A stretch of 47,777 bases of DNA from Pseudomonadota bacterium. GTDB lineage: Bacteria; Pseudomonadota; Gammaproteobacteria; Xanthomonadales; Xanthomonadaceae. Below are positions 9,488 through 20,114 of the stretch, piece by piece. The DNA lies in NCBI GenBank assembly GCA_963205415.1, contig CAUJJS010000032.1, forward strand, positions 1 to 47,777, read 5' to 3'. The notes below the pieces were generated by a model that worked only from the letters and a program-made list of their open reading frames with translations, ran no database searches and was not told the DNA's origin. Numbering within the stretch: position 1 is the first letter of the stretch; each line of letters begins with the position of its first letter. The translations under genes were made by a program, and so were the position numbers.

Positions 9488-11047
9488 TTAGCCGCGCTTC
9501 ATGAAGTTGAAGAACTCGTCGTTGGTCTTGGTGTTCTTCATCTTGTCCAGCAGGAACTCCATCGCGGCCAATTCGTCCATCGGATGCAGGAGCTTGCGCA
9601 GGATCCAGATCTTCTGCAGGTAATCGGGCTCGATCAGGAGTTCTTCGCGGCGTGTGCCAGAGGCATTGATGTGGATGGCCGGATACACGCGCTTTTCGGA
9701 GATGCGACGGGACAGGTGCACTTCCATGTTGCCGGTGCCCTTGAACTCTTCGTAGATCACCTCGTCCATCTTCGAACCGGTTTCAATCAGCGCGGTGGCG
9801 AGGATGGTGAGCGAGCCACCTTCCTCGGCCTTGCGCGCGGCACCGAAGAAGCGCTTCGGCCGTTGCAGGGCATTGGCATCCACGCCGCCGGTGAGCACCT
9901 TGCCGGAGCTGGGCACCACGGTGTTGTAGGCACGCGCCAGACGGGTAATGGAATCCAGCAAGATCACCACATCGCGCTTGTGCTCGACCAGGCGCTTGGC
10001 GCGCTCGATGACCATTTCGGCCACTTGCACGTGGCGGGCGGCGGGTTCGTCAAAGGTGGAACTGACCACTTCACCGCGCACGCTGCGCTGCATTTCGGTG
10101 ACTTCTTCCGGACGCTCGTCGATCAGAAGCACGATCAGGTGAACGTCGGGATGGTTATGCATGATGGCCTGGGCCACGTTCTGCATCAGCATCGTCTTGC
10201 CGGCCTTGGGCTGGCTGACGATCAGGCCACGCTGGCCGCGTCCGACAGGGGCCACGAGGTCGAGGATGCGGCCCGTGATGTCCTCGGACGAGCCGTTGCC
10301 ACGTTCCAGATGAAAGCGCTCGCGCGGGAACAGCGGGGTGAGGTTCTCGAACAGAACCTTGTTCTTCGAAGCCTCGGGCGGCTCGCCATTGATGGTGTCG
10401 ACCTTGGCCAAGGCGAAGTAGCGCTCGCCATCCTTGGGATAGCGGATGCGGCCGGTGAGGAAGTCGCCGGTGCGCAGGTTGAAGCGGCGGATCTGGCTGG
10501 GCGAGATGTAGGTGTCATCTGGACCCGCCAGATAACTGGCATCGGCCGAACGCAGGAAACCGAAGCCATCAGGCAGGATTTCCAACACGCCGTCGGCGGC
10601 CACGCCATCGCCATGGCGGGTGAGGATCTTCAGGACCGCGAAGGTAACATCCTGCTTGCGCAGGCGCGCCACGGATTCGCCGATGCCCAATTGCTCGGCG
10701 ATGTCGAGCAGCTTGTGCGCCGGCATTCGCTTGAGGTCGGCGAGACTGTAGATCGGGAAATCCGGAGGCAGCGCGACCGGCGCACGGTTTTCCTGCACCG
10801 GCTGTTCGTCCTCGCCGTCATCGGGCATGGGCTCACGGTTGCCGCGGTCCTCGCGATTGCGCCCACGACGTCGATCACGTCGGTCACGGTGTTTGTTGCG
10901 GTTGCGGCCGGCCGTCTGGCCATTGCCGCCTTCGCCGTTTTCACCTGCGGAAGTCGAGGCTTCGGCCTGGGCGGATTCGGTGCTCGCGGATTCGGCACGC
11001 TCGTTGACGGTCGATTCGACCGGAGTATCGGAAGGAGTTTCTTGCAC
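9488..11047 (-). CDS. rho: Transcription termination factor Rho
   Basis: Hexameric RNA-dependent ATPase that ends transcription of untranslated RNA. The Rho N-terminal fold ([22 protein letters not shown]) and the cold-shock-like RNA-binding domain ([14 protein letters not shown]) precede the RecA-like motor with Walker [13 protein letters not shown], Walker [17 protein letters not shown] and the Q/R-loop region. About 100 residues of acidic, then Arg/Asn-rich low-complexity sequence precede the conserved part, which makes the protein much longer than E. coli Rho (419). The frame is open to a TTG at 11104 without a ribosome site; GTG at 11047 follows AGGCGAG and is preferred. Convergent with the vWA gene and upstream of trxA in the same direction as trxA transcription reads. 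Confidence 0.95.
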   Translation of the reverse strand: MQETPSDTPVESTVNERAESASTESAQAEASTSAGENGEGGNGQTAGRNRNKHRDRRDRRRGRNREDRGNREPMPDDGEDEQPVQENRAPVALPPDFPIYSLADLKRMPAHKLLDIAEQLGIGESVARLRKQDVTFAVLKILTRHGDGVAADGVLEILPDGFGFLRSADASYLAGPDDTYISPSQIRRFNLRTGDFLTGRIRYPKDGERYFALAKVDTINGEPPEASKNKVLFENLTPLFPRERFHLERGNGSSEDITGRILDLVAPVGRGQRGLIVSQPKAGKTMLMQNVAQAIMHNHPDVHLIVLLIDERPEEVTEMQRSVRGEVVSSTFDEPAARHVQVAEMVIERAKRLVEHKRDVVILLDSITRLARAYNTVVPSSGKVLTGGVDANALQRPKRFFGAARKAEEGGSLTILATALIETGSKMDEVIYEEFKGTGNMEVHLSRRISEKRVYPAIHINASGTRREELLIEPDYLQKIWILRKLLHPMDELAAMEFLLDKMKNTKTNDEFFNFMKRG

Positions 11048-11214
11048 GGGAATGATCTCGCCTGTCGGAATGCGAGTAGGTCCATGAGTGGACGGAATCA
11101 ACAAAGGATTGGCGCCGATCGGCGCCGACAGATGGCGTGCACGTTACACCGGCACGCGAGTCTCGTAAAGATCCGCGTCGCGGTGCGGTTCAGCACCGCA
11201 CCGTCGCTGCGTGA

Positions 11215-11541
11215 TCAAGCCACGCTGTCGATGAACTTGGAAAGCTGGGCCTGACCCACGGCACCGACCTGGGTACCCTCGACCTTGCCGCCTTTGAACA
11301 TCAGCAGCGCCGGAATGCCGCGAATCTGGTAGCGCGCAGCCACTTGCTGATTGTGATCGACATTGACCTTGACCACCTTGACCCGACCGGCGTAATCGGC
11401 CGCGGCCTGATCGACCAGCGGCCCGATCATCTTGCACGGAGCACACCACTCAGCCCAAAAATCGACCAATACGGGGATGTCGCTGTCCAGCACCTGCGCC
11501 TGAAAGTCGGCGTCGTCGACATGAAAAACCTTGTCACTCAT
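11215..11541 (-). CDS. trxA: Thioredoxin
   Basis: A 108-residue cytosolic disulfide reductase with the full Trx fold: VDFWAEWCAPCKMIGP holds the redox pair and IRGIPALLMFKGGK carries the cis-proline. The active site is WCAPC rather than the common WCGPC. ATG at 11541 follows AGGAG by 7 bp; the frame extends upstream but without family likeness. The gene reads toward rho with a 110-bp gap, as in many gammaproteobacteria where trxA and rho are neighbours. Divergent from rhlB. Confidence 0.95.
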   Translation of the reverse strand: MSDKVFHVDDADFQAQVLDSDIPVLVDFWAEWCAPCKMIGPLVDQAAADYAGRVKVVKVNVDHNQQVAARYQIRGIPALLMFKGGKVEGTQVGAVGQAQLSKFIDSVA

Positions 11542-11587
11542 CGAATGCTCCTGGAGAAACCGGCGCGAAGGATGCGCCTGATCGGCT

Positions 11588-11616
11588 ACAATCGGCGCTC
11601 GTAGCCCGTATTTCAA
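11588..11616 (-). promoter_or_regulatory. Possible trxA promoter
   Basis: On the minus strand TTGAAA (11616-11611) and GATTGT (11593-11588) are 17 bp apart, 47 bp upstream of the trxA start. The -35 is good and the -10 weak. Offered as a candidate only. Confidence 0.25.
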
Positions 11617-11806
11617 GGGCAGGTCCGATCACCGATCTTCGAGCCGGCAGTGTGGCGGCTAGCCCGCAGTCGGCGCAAGATCATTCGCCGCTGGCCCCGG
11701 CCTGAACCCATGCCCTTGGCCCGCGTGCAACGCGATGGCGATTCGCATGGCGCTTGAATTGGCGTCTTTGCAGGTCTACGCCAAGACACCTCACACCAGG
11801 ATATCC

Positions 11807-13531
11807 ATGAGCGACAAACCGCTGACCGACGTCACATTCTCCAGCCTGCCGCTGGTTGCCAATCTGCACACCGGACTGGAGACGGCGGGCTTCTCTCGCT
11901 GCACCCCGATTCAGGCCATGAGCCTGCCGGTGGCGCTGGCCGGCCGCGATGTCGCCGGCCAAGCCCAGACTGGCACCGGCAAAACCCTCGCCTTCCTCGT
12001 GGCCGTGGTCAACCGCCTGCTCACCCGCCCGGCGCTGGCCGAACGCAAGCCGGAAGATCCGCGCGCCCTGATCCTGGCGCCCACACGCGAACTGGCCATC
12101 CAGATCCACAAGGACGCCATCAAGTTTGCCTCCGACCTCGGACTCCGCTTCGCCTTGGTGTACGGCGGCGTCGATTACGACAAGCAGCGCGCCCTCTTGC
12201 AGGAAGGCGTGGACGTGGTCATCGCCACACCCGGTCGTTTGATCGATTACGTCAAGCAGCACAAGGTGGTATCGCTGCACGCCTGCGAAATCTGCGTGCT
12301 GGATGAAGCCGATCGCATGTTCGACATGGGTTTCATCAAGGACATCCGCTTCCTGCTGCGACGCATGCCCGAGCGCACCACGCGTCAGACCCTGCTGTTC
12401 TCGGCCACCCTCAGCCATCGCGTGTTGGAACTGGCCTACGAGCACATGAACGAGCCGGAAAAGCTCGTGGTGGAAAGCGAAACCGTCACCGCTTCGCGCG
12501 TACACCAGAGTGTGTATTTCCCCTCCAACGACGAAAAGTTGCCGCTGTTGCTGGGCCTGCTGTCGCGTCGCGAACAGCCACGTGCCATGGTGTTCGTCAA
12601 CACCAAGGCCTTCGTCGAGCGCATTGCGCGCGCGCTGGAAAGGGCCGGTTATCGCGTCGGCGTGCTCAGCGGCGATGTGCCGCAAAAAAAGCGTGAGAGC
12701 CTGTTGCGACGCTTCCAGGCCGGACAGCTCGAAGTGCTGGTGGCCACTGACGTGGCCGCACGCGGCCTGCACATTGATGGCGTTACCTGCGTCTACAACT
12801 ACGACCTGCCGTTTGACGCCGAAGATTACGTGCACCGCATCGGACGCACCGCGCGCCTGGGTCAGGAAGGCGATGCGGTGAGCTTTGCCTGCGAGATGTA
12901 CGCCATGAGCCTGCCGGACATCGAGGCCTACATCGAGCAGAAGCTGCCGGTGGAAGCGGTGACGCCCGAACTCTTGACCGCCATCCCGCGCCCCGCGCGC
13001 GCGCTGGACGCCAACGTCGGCGATGAAGCTGATGGCGAAGAAGGCGTGGGCGAAATCTTCCGTCAGGTGCGCGAACAACAGGCCGCCGAGAAACACGGCC
13101 CCAACAAGACTGGCGCACCGCGTCGACGCCGGCGCTCGGGCGGGCGCGATGGCGAGCGCGGGACACACGGCGAGGCCAAGGGCGAAGGTGCGCACGCACG
13201 AGGGCCACGCGGCCCTCGACCGCCACGCCCTGCCGCTGCGACCCACGACAGCGCCTCGCCGAGCCCGATCGGGGCCGTCGCAGGTAGCGGTGATGCCTTG
13301 CCGAATGGCGAGGCAGAAAAGTCCTCCAAGCGCCCTCGTCGCCGTGGTGGGCGTCGTCAGCGCGAAGCCCGCGAGCGGGTGGAAGCGCGCCTGTTGCACG
13401 GCGATCGCAACGAGGCCGCCGCGGTGCAGCCCGCACCTGCGGCCACGGGCACCATGGCATCGGAATCCCTGCTGACGCGCCTCAAGCGTCGCGTGCGCGG
13501 CTTCTTCAATCGCCCGCCGGCGCGCCACTGA
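11807..13531 (+). CDS. rhlB: DEAD-box ATP-dependent RNA helicase, RhlB type
   Basis: A 574-residue RNA helicase. Motifs in order: Q motif [11 protein letters not shown], motif I AQTGTGKT, Ia [40 protein letters not shown] and [12 protein letters not shown]. The conserved core ends near residue 400; the remaining ~170 residues are Arg/Gly/Pro-rich and disordered, with runs such as [14 protein letters not shown], and likely bind RNA or a degradosome partner. The location divergent from trxA next to rho matches rhlB of E. coli and Xanthomonadales. ATG at 11807 after CCAGGA is chosen; the frame is open 24 codons upstream. Confidence 0.92.
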   Translation: MSDKPLTDVTFSSLPLVANLHTGLETAGFSRCTPIQAMSLPVALAGRDVAGQAQTGTGKTLAFLVAVVNRLLTRPALAERKPEDPRALILAPTRELAIQIHKDAIKFASDLGLRFALVYGGVDYDKQRALLQEGVDVVIATPGRLIDYVKQHKVVSLHACEICVLDEADRMFDMGFIKDIRFLLRRMPERTTRQTLLFSATLSHRVLELAYEHMNEPEKLVVESETVTASRVHQSVYFPSNDEKLPLLLGLLSRREQPRAMVFVNTKAFVERIARALERAGYRVGVLSGDVPQKKRESLLRRFQAGQLEVLVATDVAARGLHIDGVTCVYNYDLPFDAEDYVHRIGRTARLGQEGDAVSFACEMYAMSLPDIEAYIEQKLPVEAVTPELLTAIPRPARALDANVGDEADGEEGVGEIFRQVREQQAAEKHGPNKTGAPRRRRRSGGRDGERGTHGEAKGEGAHARGPRGPRPPRPAAATHDSASPSPIGAVAGSGDALPNGEAEKSSKRPRRRGGRRQREARERVEARLLHGDRNEAAAVQPAPAATGTMASESLLTRLKRRVRGFFNRPPARH

Positions 13532-13552
13532 TCGCAGCCATCCACGCCTGCG

Positions 13553-13575
13553 CGCCACGGTTCGCACCCGTGGCG
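13553..13575 (+). other. Hairpin after rhlB
   Basis: CGCCACGG and CCGTGGCG form a perfect 8-bp stem with a 7-nt loop, 21 bp after the rhlB stop and 51 bp before gspC. There is no T-tract, so intrinsic termination would be weak; it may be an attenuator or Rho-assisted end. Confidence 0.4.
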
Positions 13576-13626
13576 TGACCGGGTTTGCTACAGTGGACGG
13601 ATTCCGAGTTCACCTGCTATCGATCG

Positions 13627-14544
13627 ATGCCCCAAGCCCTGACCTTGCCACTGCCACTGCGTGTTCCGCCTTGGTTGCTGCGTGTCGTGGTATTGGCCGC
13701 GTTTGCGCTGTGCGCGTGGCAAGTCGTGGGTCTGCTCTGGTTGTTGCTGGCCGGGCCCAATCTACCCTTGGCCAAGCCCTCGACCCCGCCAGTCACGGCA
13801 CAGGCGCCCGTAGGTCAAACCGAGCTGGCCAAATGGCATCTGTTTGGCAACGCGCAAGGGTCGCTCGATCTGGCCAGCCTCGCGCAAAGCAAGATGGCCG
13901 AAACGGCACTCAAGCTCACCCTGCGTGGCACCTTCAATGAGGCCGACCCCAAGGCCGGCGTGGCCATCATTGCCGATGAAGCCGGCGTGGATCAGTCCTA
14001 TCGGGTGGGAGATGCCTTGCCGGGCGATGCCAAACTGGAGCAGATCCTCACCGGCGTGGTGGTGCTCTCGCGCGCAGGCGTGCGTGAAACGCTCAGCCTG
14101 CGCTTGACGGAAGCCGACACCGCCAACACCGCGGCAGCGCGCCCTGCGTCACGCACCCGACAGCCACCCGCGCTTCCCGGGACATTCGGCAAAAGCACCC
14201 TGCCGATCAGCACCACGCCCGTCATTTCCACCGGCATGCCGGACATGGCGACCTACCGAGCAGCCAACCTGCCCAATGTGCAGGAATTGGCCAAGCAGGT
14301 GCAGGTCGCACCGGTGTTTGCCAACAATCGCATGCGCGGCGTGCGCCTCACCGCCGGGCGCGATTCGGACATCCTCGAACGCGCCGGCCTCAAGCCAACC
14401 GACGTGGTGCTGTCAGTCAACGGCATCCCACTCGATGGTGTGGGCCGCCAGGCCGAACTGCTCCACAACTTGCAAGGCGCACGTCGGGTCCAGCTCGATG
14501 TGGAGCGCGACGGCAAGGTCATCAAACTTCAATTCGGGCAATGA
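13627..14544 (+). CDS. gspC: Type II secretion inner-membrane protein GspC
   Basis: A 305-residue bitopic protein linking the inner-membrane platform to the GspD secretin. One membrane segment (about residues 15-40), a periplasmic HR domain (about residues 65-150, core LKLTLRGTFNEADPKAGVAI), a Pro/Thr-rich linker, and a C-terminal PDZ domain (about 215-305) with RGVRLTAGRDSDILERAGL and DVVLSVNGIPL. ATG at 13627 is chosen because the hydrophobic segment follows at normal spacing; the frame is open 14 codons further up. Its stop overlaps the gspD start (ATGA), so the two are translationally coupled. Confidence 0.92.
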   Translation: MPQALTLPLPLRVPPWLLRVVVLAAFALCAWQVVGLLWLLLAGPNLPLAKPSTPPVTAQAPVGQTELAKWHLFGNAQGSLDLASLAQSKMAETALKLTLRGTFNEADPKAGVAIIADEAGVDQSYRVGDALPGDAKLEQILTGVVVLSRAGVRETLSLRLTEADTANTAAARPASRTRQPPALPGTFGKSTLPISTTPVISTGMPDMATYRAANLPNVQELAKQVQVAPVFANNRMRGVRLTAGRDSDILERAGLKPTDVVLSVNGIPLDGVGRQAELLHNLQGARRVQLDVERDGKVIKLQFGQ

Positions 14545-16652
14545 ATCCGAATTCATCACAAAGGCAAGACACCATGCAGCCACACTTCATCGCCCGTCTG
14601 ATTGCCTGCGTTCTGCTGGCAAGCTGCCTTCTGCCAGTCTCGGCGCAGACACCAGCAGGTGTCAGCCCGAGCACCGACGCACCTGCGGCGACGAAGGTTT
14701 CGGCCGATGGTCGTCACACCCTCAACCTACGCGCCGCCGACATCGGCGTACTGGTGCAAACGGTCAGCGAAATCACCGGCAAGAGCTTCATCCTCGATCC
14801 GCGCGTGGAGGGCCGGGTCACGGTGATTTCTTCCAAGCCGCAGACGGCTGAAGAAATTTACGCGACCTTCCTCTCAGTGCTGCGCGTACACGGATTCGCG
14901 GCGGTGGCCTCGGGCAACATGATCAAGCTCGTGCCCGATGCCGTGGCCGCGCAGGACGGTAGTCTTGGTAATGGCGGCGGTGGCCCGGATGCCTTGGTGA
15001 CGCGCCTGATTACACTCAAGCACGTGTCCGCCGATGAGGTCGTGAAACTGCTGCGGCCACTGGCGCCGCAACAAGCCACCCTGACCGCCACCGCCGGCAA
15101 CGACGCCATCCTCATCAACGATCGCGCCGGCAATGTCGATCGTCTGGTGCAACTGATCCAGCGCATGGACACGGTGAGTGATTCCGAGGTGGAAGTCATC
15201 CCCTTGCGTCATGCCAGCGCCGCCGAAGTGGCACGCACCTTGGCCACGCTCGAAGGCGGCGGTGCTGCGGCCGGTGCCTCCAACAGCGGGCCGAAGCTGA
15301 TCGCCGACGAGCGCACCAATTCGATCTTGCTATCAGGCGATCCGGCCAGCCGCTTGCGCTTGCGCACCTTGGTCGCGCATCTGGACACGCCGCTCGATGG
15401 TGGCGAAAACACGCAAGTGATCTACCTCAACAATGCCAAGGCCGAGGATCTGGTGACGATCCTCGATGCCGTGGCCGGCACCCTCACTGGCCAAGGCGGC
15501 AAAACCGGTGAGGAGGGCGGCAAGGGTGGCAACAAGACGGCCACCATCCAGGCCCATCCGGAAACCAATGCCTTGATCGTCACTGCCTCGCCGGCCGTGT
15601 TCCGTGAGTTGTCTTCGGTCGTGCGTCAACTCGATGTGCGGCGTGCGCAGGTGCTGGTGGAAGCCGTCATCGCGGAAGTGACCGATGATCTGGCCGATGA
15701 AATCGGCGTGCAGTGGCAGAGCACCAATTTCGACGGGGAACGCGGTTACATCGGCGGCACCAATTATCCCGGCGCGGGCGGCGTGGGCAGCATCATCAAT
15801 GCCATGCAGAATCCCTTAGGCGCACTCGGTGCGGCCAGCGGTGCGGGCTTGGGTTGGGTCGGTGGCCGCGTTGATGTGCCCGATGGCAAGGGCGGCACCA
15901 TGACCTTGTTTCAGGTCGGTGCCTTGGTGAAGGCCCTGCGCGGTGATGGCCGCGCCAACGTGCTGTCCAACCCTTCGATCGTGACACTGGACAACGCGGA
16001 AGCCCAATTCAAGGTGGTGCAGGAAGTGCCCTTCCTCACCGGCCAATACACCAACACCTCCAGTGGCGGCACCAACATGCCGACCAATCCCTTTCAGACC
16101 GTGGAACGCAAGGACGTGGGCCTGATCCTCACCGTCACGCCACACATCAACGAGGGCGATGCGGTGCGTCTGGAGGTGAAGCAAGAAGTGTCTTCGATTG
16201 CCAGCACCGTGACTGGCGCGGTGGATCTCATTACCAACAAACGTGAACTCACCACCACGGTCTTGGTGCCTGATGGCGGGATGCTGGTGCTGGGCGGGCT
16301 CAAGCAGGAGGAAACCCGCGAGAACGCCCAAGGCGTTCCGGGCCTGAGTCGCATTCCACTCTTGGGCAACCTGTTCAAGAGCCGCTCCTCCACCCGCAGC
16401 AAGCGCAATCTGATGGTGTTCTTGCGCCCGATCATCCTGCGTGACGCCGCCACCGAGGCGGCAGTGTCGAGCGAGAAATACAACTTCCTGCGCGCCGAAC
16501 AAATGATGATGCGCGAGGATCGCAGCTTGCGTTATCACGGTGACAAGCAGCCGCTGCTGCCTGAACTGGAACCCGTCAGCCCACCGGACCTGTTCCGCAA
16601 TCCACCGCCGGTTGATCCAAAAACACCCGACGAGGCCGCCACGCGTGACTGA
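14541..16652 (+). CDS. gspD: Type II secretion outer-membrane secretin GspD
   Basis: A 703-residue multimeric outer-membrane channel. Signal peptide, then N0 ([20 protein letters not shown]), N1-N3 repeats (for example [17 protein letters not shown] and [18 protein letters not shown]), a Gly/Lys-rich loop near residue 320, and the secretin core with [17 protein letters not shown], the Gly-rich gate region and [14 protein letters not shown]. The start at 14541 overlaps gspC; ATG at 14574 has a better ribosome site (AAGGCAAG) and places the signal peptide at the very N-terminus, so it may be the true start. The stop overlaps the gspE GTG start by 8 bp. No S-domain lipoprotein pilotin gene is seen nearby. 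Confidence 0.95.
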   Translation: MNPNSSQRQDTMQPHFIARLIACVLLASCLLPVSAQTPAGVSPSTDAPAATKVSADGRHTLNLRAADIGVLVQTVSEITGKSFILDPRVEGRVTVISSKPQTAEEIYATFLSVLRVHGFAAVASGNMIKLVPDAVAAQDGSLGNGGGGPDALVTRLITLKHVSADEVVKLLRPLAPQQATLTATAGNDAILINDRAGNVDRLVQLIQRMDTVSDSEVEVIPLRHASAAEVARTLATLEGGGAAAGASNSGPKLIADERTNSILLSGDPASRLRLRTLVAHLDTPLDGGENTQVIYLNNAKAEDLVTILDAVAGTLTGQGGKTGEEGGKGGNKTATIQAHPETNALIVTASPAVFRELSSVVRQLDVRRAQVLVEAVIAEVTDDLADEIGVQWQSTNFDGERGYIGGTNYPGAGGVGSIINAMQNPLGALGAASGAGLGWVGGRVDVPDGKGGTMTLFQVGALVKALRGDGRANVLSNPSIVTLDNAEAQFKVVQEVPFLTGQYTNTSSGGTNMPTNPFQTVERKDVGLILTVTPHINEGDAVRLEVKQEVSSIASTVTGAVDLITNKRELTTTVLVPDGGMLVLGGLKQEETRENAQGVPGLSRIPLLGNLFKSRSSTRSKRNLMVFLRPIILRDAATEAAVSSEKYNFLRAEQMMMREDRSLRYHGDKQPLLPELEPVSPPDLFRNPPPVDPKTPDEAATRD

Positions 16653-18124
16653 GGCCCTGCCTGCACGCCCGAGTTTCGGTTTTGCCCGCCGTCATGGGGC
16701 TACCATCGTCGCCTTCGAGGCTGATGCGGCGCGCGTGGCCTGTCGGCCCGACGTGAAACCCGAGGTGCTGGCCGAATTGCGCCGGCACGCCGCGCGTCCC
16801 TTGGCGCTGGAGCGTCTCGACGCCGATGCCTACGAGCGACTCTTGCGTAGTCTCTACGAAGGTGGCTCGGACGATGCCCTGGCCGTCGCCGCCGACATGG
16901 ATTCCACCCTCGACCTCAACCAGATCGCCGACGCCCTGCCCGAACCCACCGATCTTTTGGAAAGCGACGACGACGCGCCCATCATCCGCCTGATCAACGC
17001 CCTGCTCACCGAAGCGGTGCGCGAGAACGCATCCGACATCCACATTGAGCCCTTCGAGAATCGCCTCGTGGTGCGCTTCCGCATCGATGGCGTGCTGCGC
17101 GAAGTGCTGGCACCGAAAAAAGCCGTGGCCGCGCCCGTCGTCAGCCGCATCAAGGTCATGGCCAAACTCGACATCGCCGAAAAACGCCTGCCGCAAGATG
17201 GCCGCATCGGCTTGCGTATCGCCGGCCGCCCGGTCGATGTGCGTGTGTCCACCATTCCCGCAGGTCATGGCGAGCGCGTGGTGCTGCGCCTCTTGGACAA
17301 GCAGGCGGGTAGGCTCGATCTGGCGCAACTGGGCATGGACGACACCACCGCCCAGCGCATCGACCAACTCATCCATCGCCCGCACGGCATCCTCTTGGTC
17401 ACCGGCCCCACCGGCTCGGGCAAGACCACCACGCTCTACGCCGCACTCACGCGCTTGAATGACGCCACCCGCAACATTCTCACGGTGGAAGATCCGATCG
17501 AGTATTACCTCGATGGCGTGGGCCAGACCCAGGTCAATGCGCGTGTGGACATGACCTTTGCACGCGGCCTGCGCGCCATCCTGCGCCAAGACCCGGACGT
17601 GGTGATGGTGGGTGAAATCCGTGATCTGGAAACCGCCGAGATTGCCGTGCAAGCCTCGCTCACCGGCCATCTGGTGCTATCGACCTTGCACACCAACAGC
17701 GCGGTCGGTGCGGTCACGCGCTTGGCCGACATGGGCATCGAACCCTTCATGCTCGCGTCCTCATTGCTTGGCGTGCTGGCGCAACGCCTGGTGCGGGTGC
17801 TCGACCCGGCCACGCGAAGCCTACATGCCGAGCGAAGCCGAGTGTGCCGCGTTCGGCAAACCCTTCGACCCGAGCCTGCGCTTTTATCGCCCCGGCCCGG
17901 AGGCGATGGGTCGCAACGCCGGCTACAAAGGTCGCACCGGCCTCTACGAACTCATCGTCATCGATGAAACCCTGCGCCGTAGGATCCACGAAGGTGCCTC
18001 GGAAGCCGAGCTACTACGCCACGCCCGCCAGTCCAGCCCAGCCATGCTGGGAGATGGCTGGAACAAAGTCATCGCCGGCATCACCAGCGCCGACGAGGTG
18101 TTGCGCGTCACGCGCGAGGAGTGA
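16645..18124 (+). pseudogene. gspE: Type II secretion ATPase GspE, frameshifted
   Basis: Cytoplasmic ATPase driving pseudopilus assembly. The GTG start at 16645 overlaps gspD. The frame carries the N1E domain, the N2E domain ([20 protein letters not shown]), Walker A near residue 254 (GPTGSGKTT), the Asp box and Walker [16 protein letters not shown], and the His box, then loses the family match after VRVLDPATR near 17812. The C-terminal part continues in another frame as [16 protein letters not shown] through [16 protein letters not shown] to 18124. Loss of two bases from a CGCGCG run at 17812-17817 would explain it, restoring DPATREAYMP. The tetra-Cys zinc motif of many GspEs is absent. Either a real lesion or a sequencing error. 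No gspF follows. Confidence 0.88.
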
Positions 18125-18366
18125 AATGACACGGCATCACCCAAGTCACACGCGATGACAGCGATTCACCTCCGCCATCCGCATCATGCAGGTATCGAAC
18201 TGCGCCGACTCCAACCGTGTCGCGGGATCGCGCCAACCTCACTGCCGCGCCCTCACGCGAACCCGGTTTGATGCACATTGCACCCTTCACAGGGTGATCA
18301 CGTCCTTGCCGCCGCAGAGTTGCTGGTACTCAATGCCCACGCGAAGCCGGATCTCCAAGATCAGGC
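18125..18366. other. Gap between gspE and smg
   Basis: Convergent gap of about 240 bp. No convincing gene. The minus-strand terminator of smg lies at its right edge; no plus-strand terminator for gspE was found. Confidence 0.5.
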
Positions 18367-18390
18367 AAAAACGCTGCCTCAATGGAGGCA
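18367..18390 (-). terminator. Rho-independent terminator after smg
   Basis: On the minus strand TGCCTC-CATT-GAGGCA forms a 6-bp stem, followed by GCG and TTTTT. It overlaps the last codons of smg and would end the LysM-dprA-smg transcript. Confidence 0.65.
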
Positions 18391-18843
18391 TTGCGCCTCG
18401 TCATCGAACAGGTAACTTTCCATCCAAGCGTAGGCGGCCTCCTGGTCGGGCTGGCTGATCAACACCAGCAACACCACCCACCTGAGATCATCCAGATCGA
18501 TGCAGTCGATCTCCAGCGCCATGGCGCGGTCGATGACACACTCGTGCTGCTGCCGATCGAGCACGCCGTTGTGACACAGGAACATCAGAAATCCACGGCC
18601 TTCCGCGTCCAGCCGTTCGATCTCCTTCTCGCTGTACACGCGCACCGAATCACTGGGCGCTGCCGAATGATCGAAGCCACTTCGCCGCGTGGCGGCATCA
18701 TCCAGCCACTGGAAGGCCTTGGCGACTTCACTCGGCTTGAAACCGGCCTGAATGACGGCGGCCTGCAGGCTGTCGCGATCCCGGCTCGCATGGGGGTCGT
18801 CGCAGAAGTAGTTTTCGAACAGGTAAAGCAGCACGTCAAACAA
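18379..18843 (-). CDS. smg: Smg family protein (DUF494)
   Basis: A 154-residue protein of the Smg family, recognised by the start MFDVLLYLFENYF and the acidic C-terminal WVVLLVLISQPDQEAAYAWME. The family is found next to dprA in many gamma- and betaproteobacteria; its function is not established. Helix-rich, no membrane segment. It follows dprA on the same strand with a 76-bp gap. Confidence 0.93.
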   Translation of the reverse strand: MFDVLLYLFENYFCDDPHASRDRDSLQAAVIQAGFKPSEVAKAFQWLDDAATRRSGFDHSAAPSDSVRVYSEKEIERLDAEGRGFLMFLCHNGVLDRQQHECVIDRAMALEIDCIDLDDLRWVVLLVLISQPDQEAAYAWMESYLFDDEAQCLH

Positions 18844-18919
18844 GACTTGTCGTCCTCAATCGGGGGGTCGGGGAGTGCCGAAAATGACACTGCCAGGTGC
18901 GCGGTGACAGACGCAAAAC

Positions 18920-20065
18920 TCAATGCCGGCGCAGGGCATAGCGCCCGTGCGCGGCCACGACCTGACCATCCAGTTCCATCATCAAAAGCATGGAGGACAG
19001 GCTATCGACCGTCAATCCAGTGCGTTGGGCCAGTTCATCAATGGGCACCGGATCGTGACCCAAGGCGAGCCGCAAACGTTGGTAGTCAGGGTCTTGGTGA
19101 CCCTGCATCGGGCTTTCGAGGGTCTCCTCATGCCAATCTGCGGCCACCAATCGCCCCCGCAGGGCCGTGGCCAACTGCGCTGCCTGAGGCGCCAGTGCCT
19201 CGGTGATTTCCTGCACGGTTTCAACCAATGCTGCGCCTTCCCGGATCAGGCGATGGCAACCTTTGGCCATAGGATTGTGGATCGATCCTGGCAAGGCAAA
19301 CACTTCGCGCCCCGATTCGGCGGCAACGCGCGCCGTGATCAAAGCGCCACTGCGTTGGGCGGCCTCGATCACAAGCGTTCCGAGGCTCAGACCGGCGATG
19401 ATGCGATTGCGCTGAGGAAAGTGGGGACGCTGCGGGCCGGTCCCCGGCGGATATTCGCTCACGATGGCGCCACGGTCGGCAATGGCATCGGCCAGCGCCG
19501 CATTCCGGCCGGGATACACAAGATCAGGTCCGGTTGCGACCACCGCCACCGTCGCTTGACCGGCATCCAGCGCGGCGCGGTGGGCGGCGGCATCGATGCC
19601 ATCGGCCAGGCCACTGGTGATCACCAGGCCTGAGCGCGCCAGATCACGGGCGAAATCACGCGCATTGGATGCCCCACCCTCGGTCGGGTTGCGACTGCCG
19701 ACCACGGCAATTTGCGCAAACCAGAGCCATTGTGGGTCGCCCCGTACAAACAGCGCCGCCGGTGGACGCACGCTGGTTTCCAACAGGGTCGGAAAATCGG
19801 CGCTGCCGCAGGTCAGGAGGTGGTGCCCTGGCTCGGAAAGCCAAGCGCAGTCGGCTTCAAGCACGGCAAAGTCCGGCTGTTGCAACCACGCAATGGCTGC
19901 CGCCGGAACGCCGACACTCTTGAGTTGCGCGACAGACGCATCCGCCACGGCCCGGATCGAGCCGAAGCGCGTCAAAAGCTCTCGGATGCGCGTGGACCCA
20001 AGTCCTGGGGCGCGGATGACTCGCAGCCAAGCGTCAAGGACGTCCGGCTTGGGTTCGGTCGACAT
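18920..20065 (-). CDS. dprA: DNA-processing protein DprA
   Basis: Loads RecA onto incoming single-stranded DNA during natural transformation. 381 residues from ATG at 20065. A SAM-like helical N-terminus (residues 1-75; LGSTRIRELLTRFGS) is followed by the Rossmann-type domain with IAVVGSRNPTEGG, ARSGLVITSGLADGIDAAAH and the GTLVIEAAQRSGALITA block, and a C-terminal winged helix (about 310-381). The frame is open 35 codons further upstream into the LysM gene region, where no family likeness remains. It sits between the LysM gene and smg, the usual order in this lineage. Competence in this organism is inference. Confidence 0.94.
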   Translation of the reverse strand: MSTEPKPDVLDAWLRVIRAPGLGSTRIRELLTRFGSIRAVADASVAQLKSVGVPAAAIAWLQQPDFAVLEADCAWLSEPGHHLLTCGSADFPTLLETSVRPPAALFVRGDPQWLWFAQIAVVGSRNPTEGGASNARDFARDLARSGLVITSGLADGIDAAAHRAALDAGQATVAVVATGPDLVYPGRNAALADAIADRGAIVSEYPPGTGPQRPHFPQRNRIIAGLSLGTLVIEAAQRSGALITARVAAESGREVFALPGSIHNPMAKGCHRLIREGAALVETVQEITEALAPQAAQLATALRGRLVAADWHEETLESPMQGHQDPDYQRLRLALGHDPVPIDELAQRTGLTVDSLSSMLLMMELDGQVVAAHGRYALRRH

Positions 20066-20114
20066 GGGCGAAACAGTGGGTGCCGCAATCAGCGTGCGGC
20101 ACCCGTTACAGGGA

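Noticed and set aside
11681..13567. 628-codon minus-strand frame opposite rhlB
   Set aside because: Covers the helicase and has no recognisable domain or ribosome site; the plus-strand gene has all DEAD motifs.
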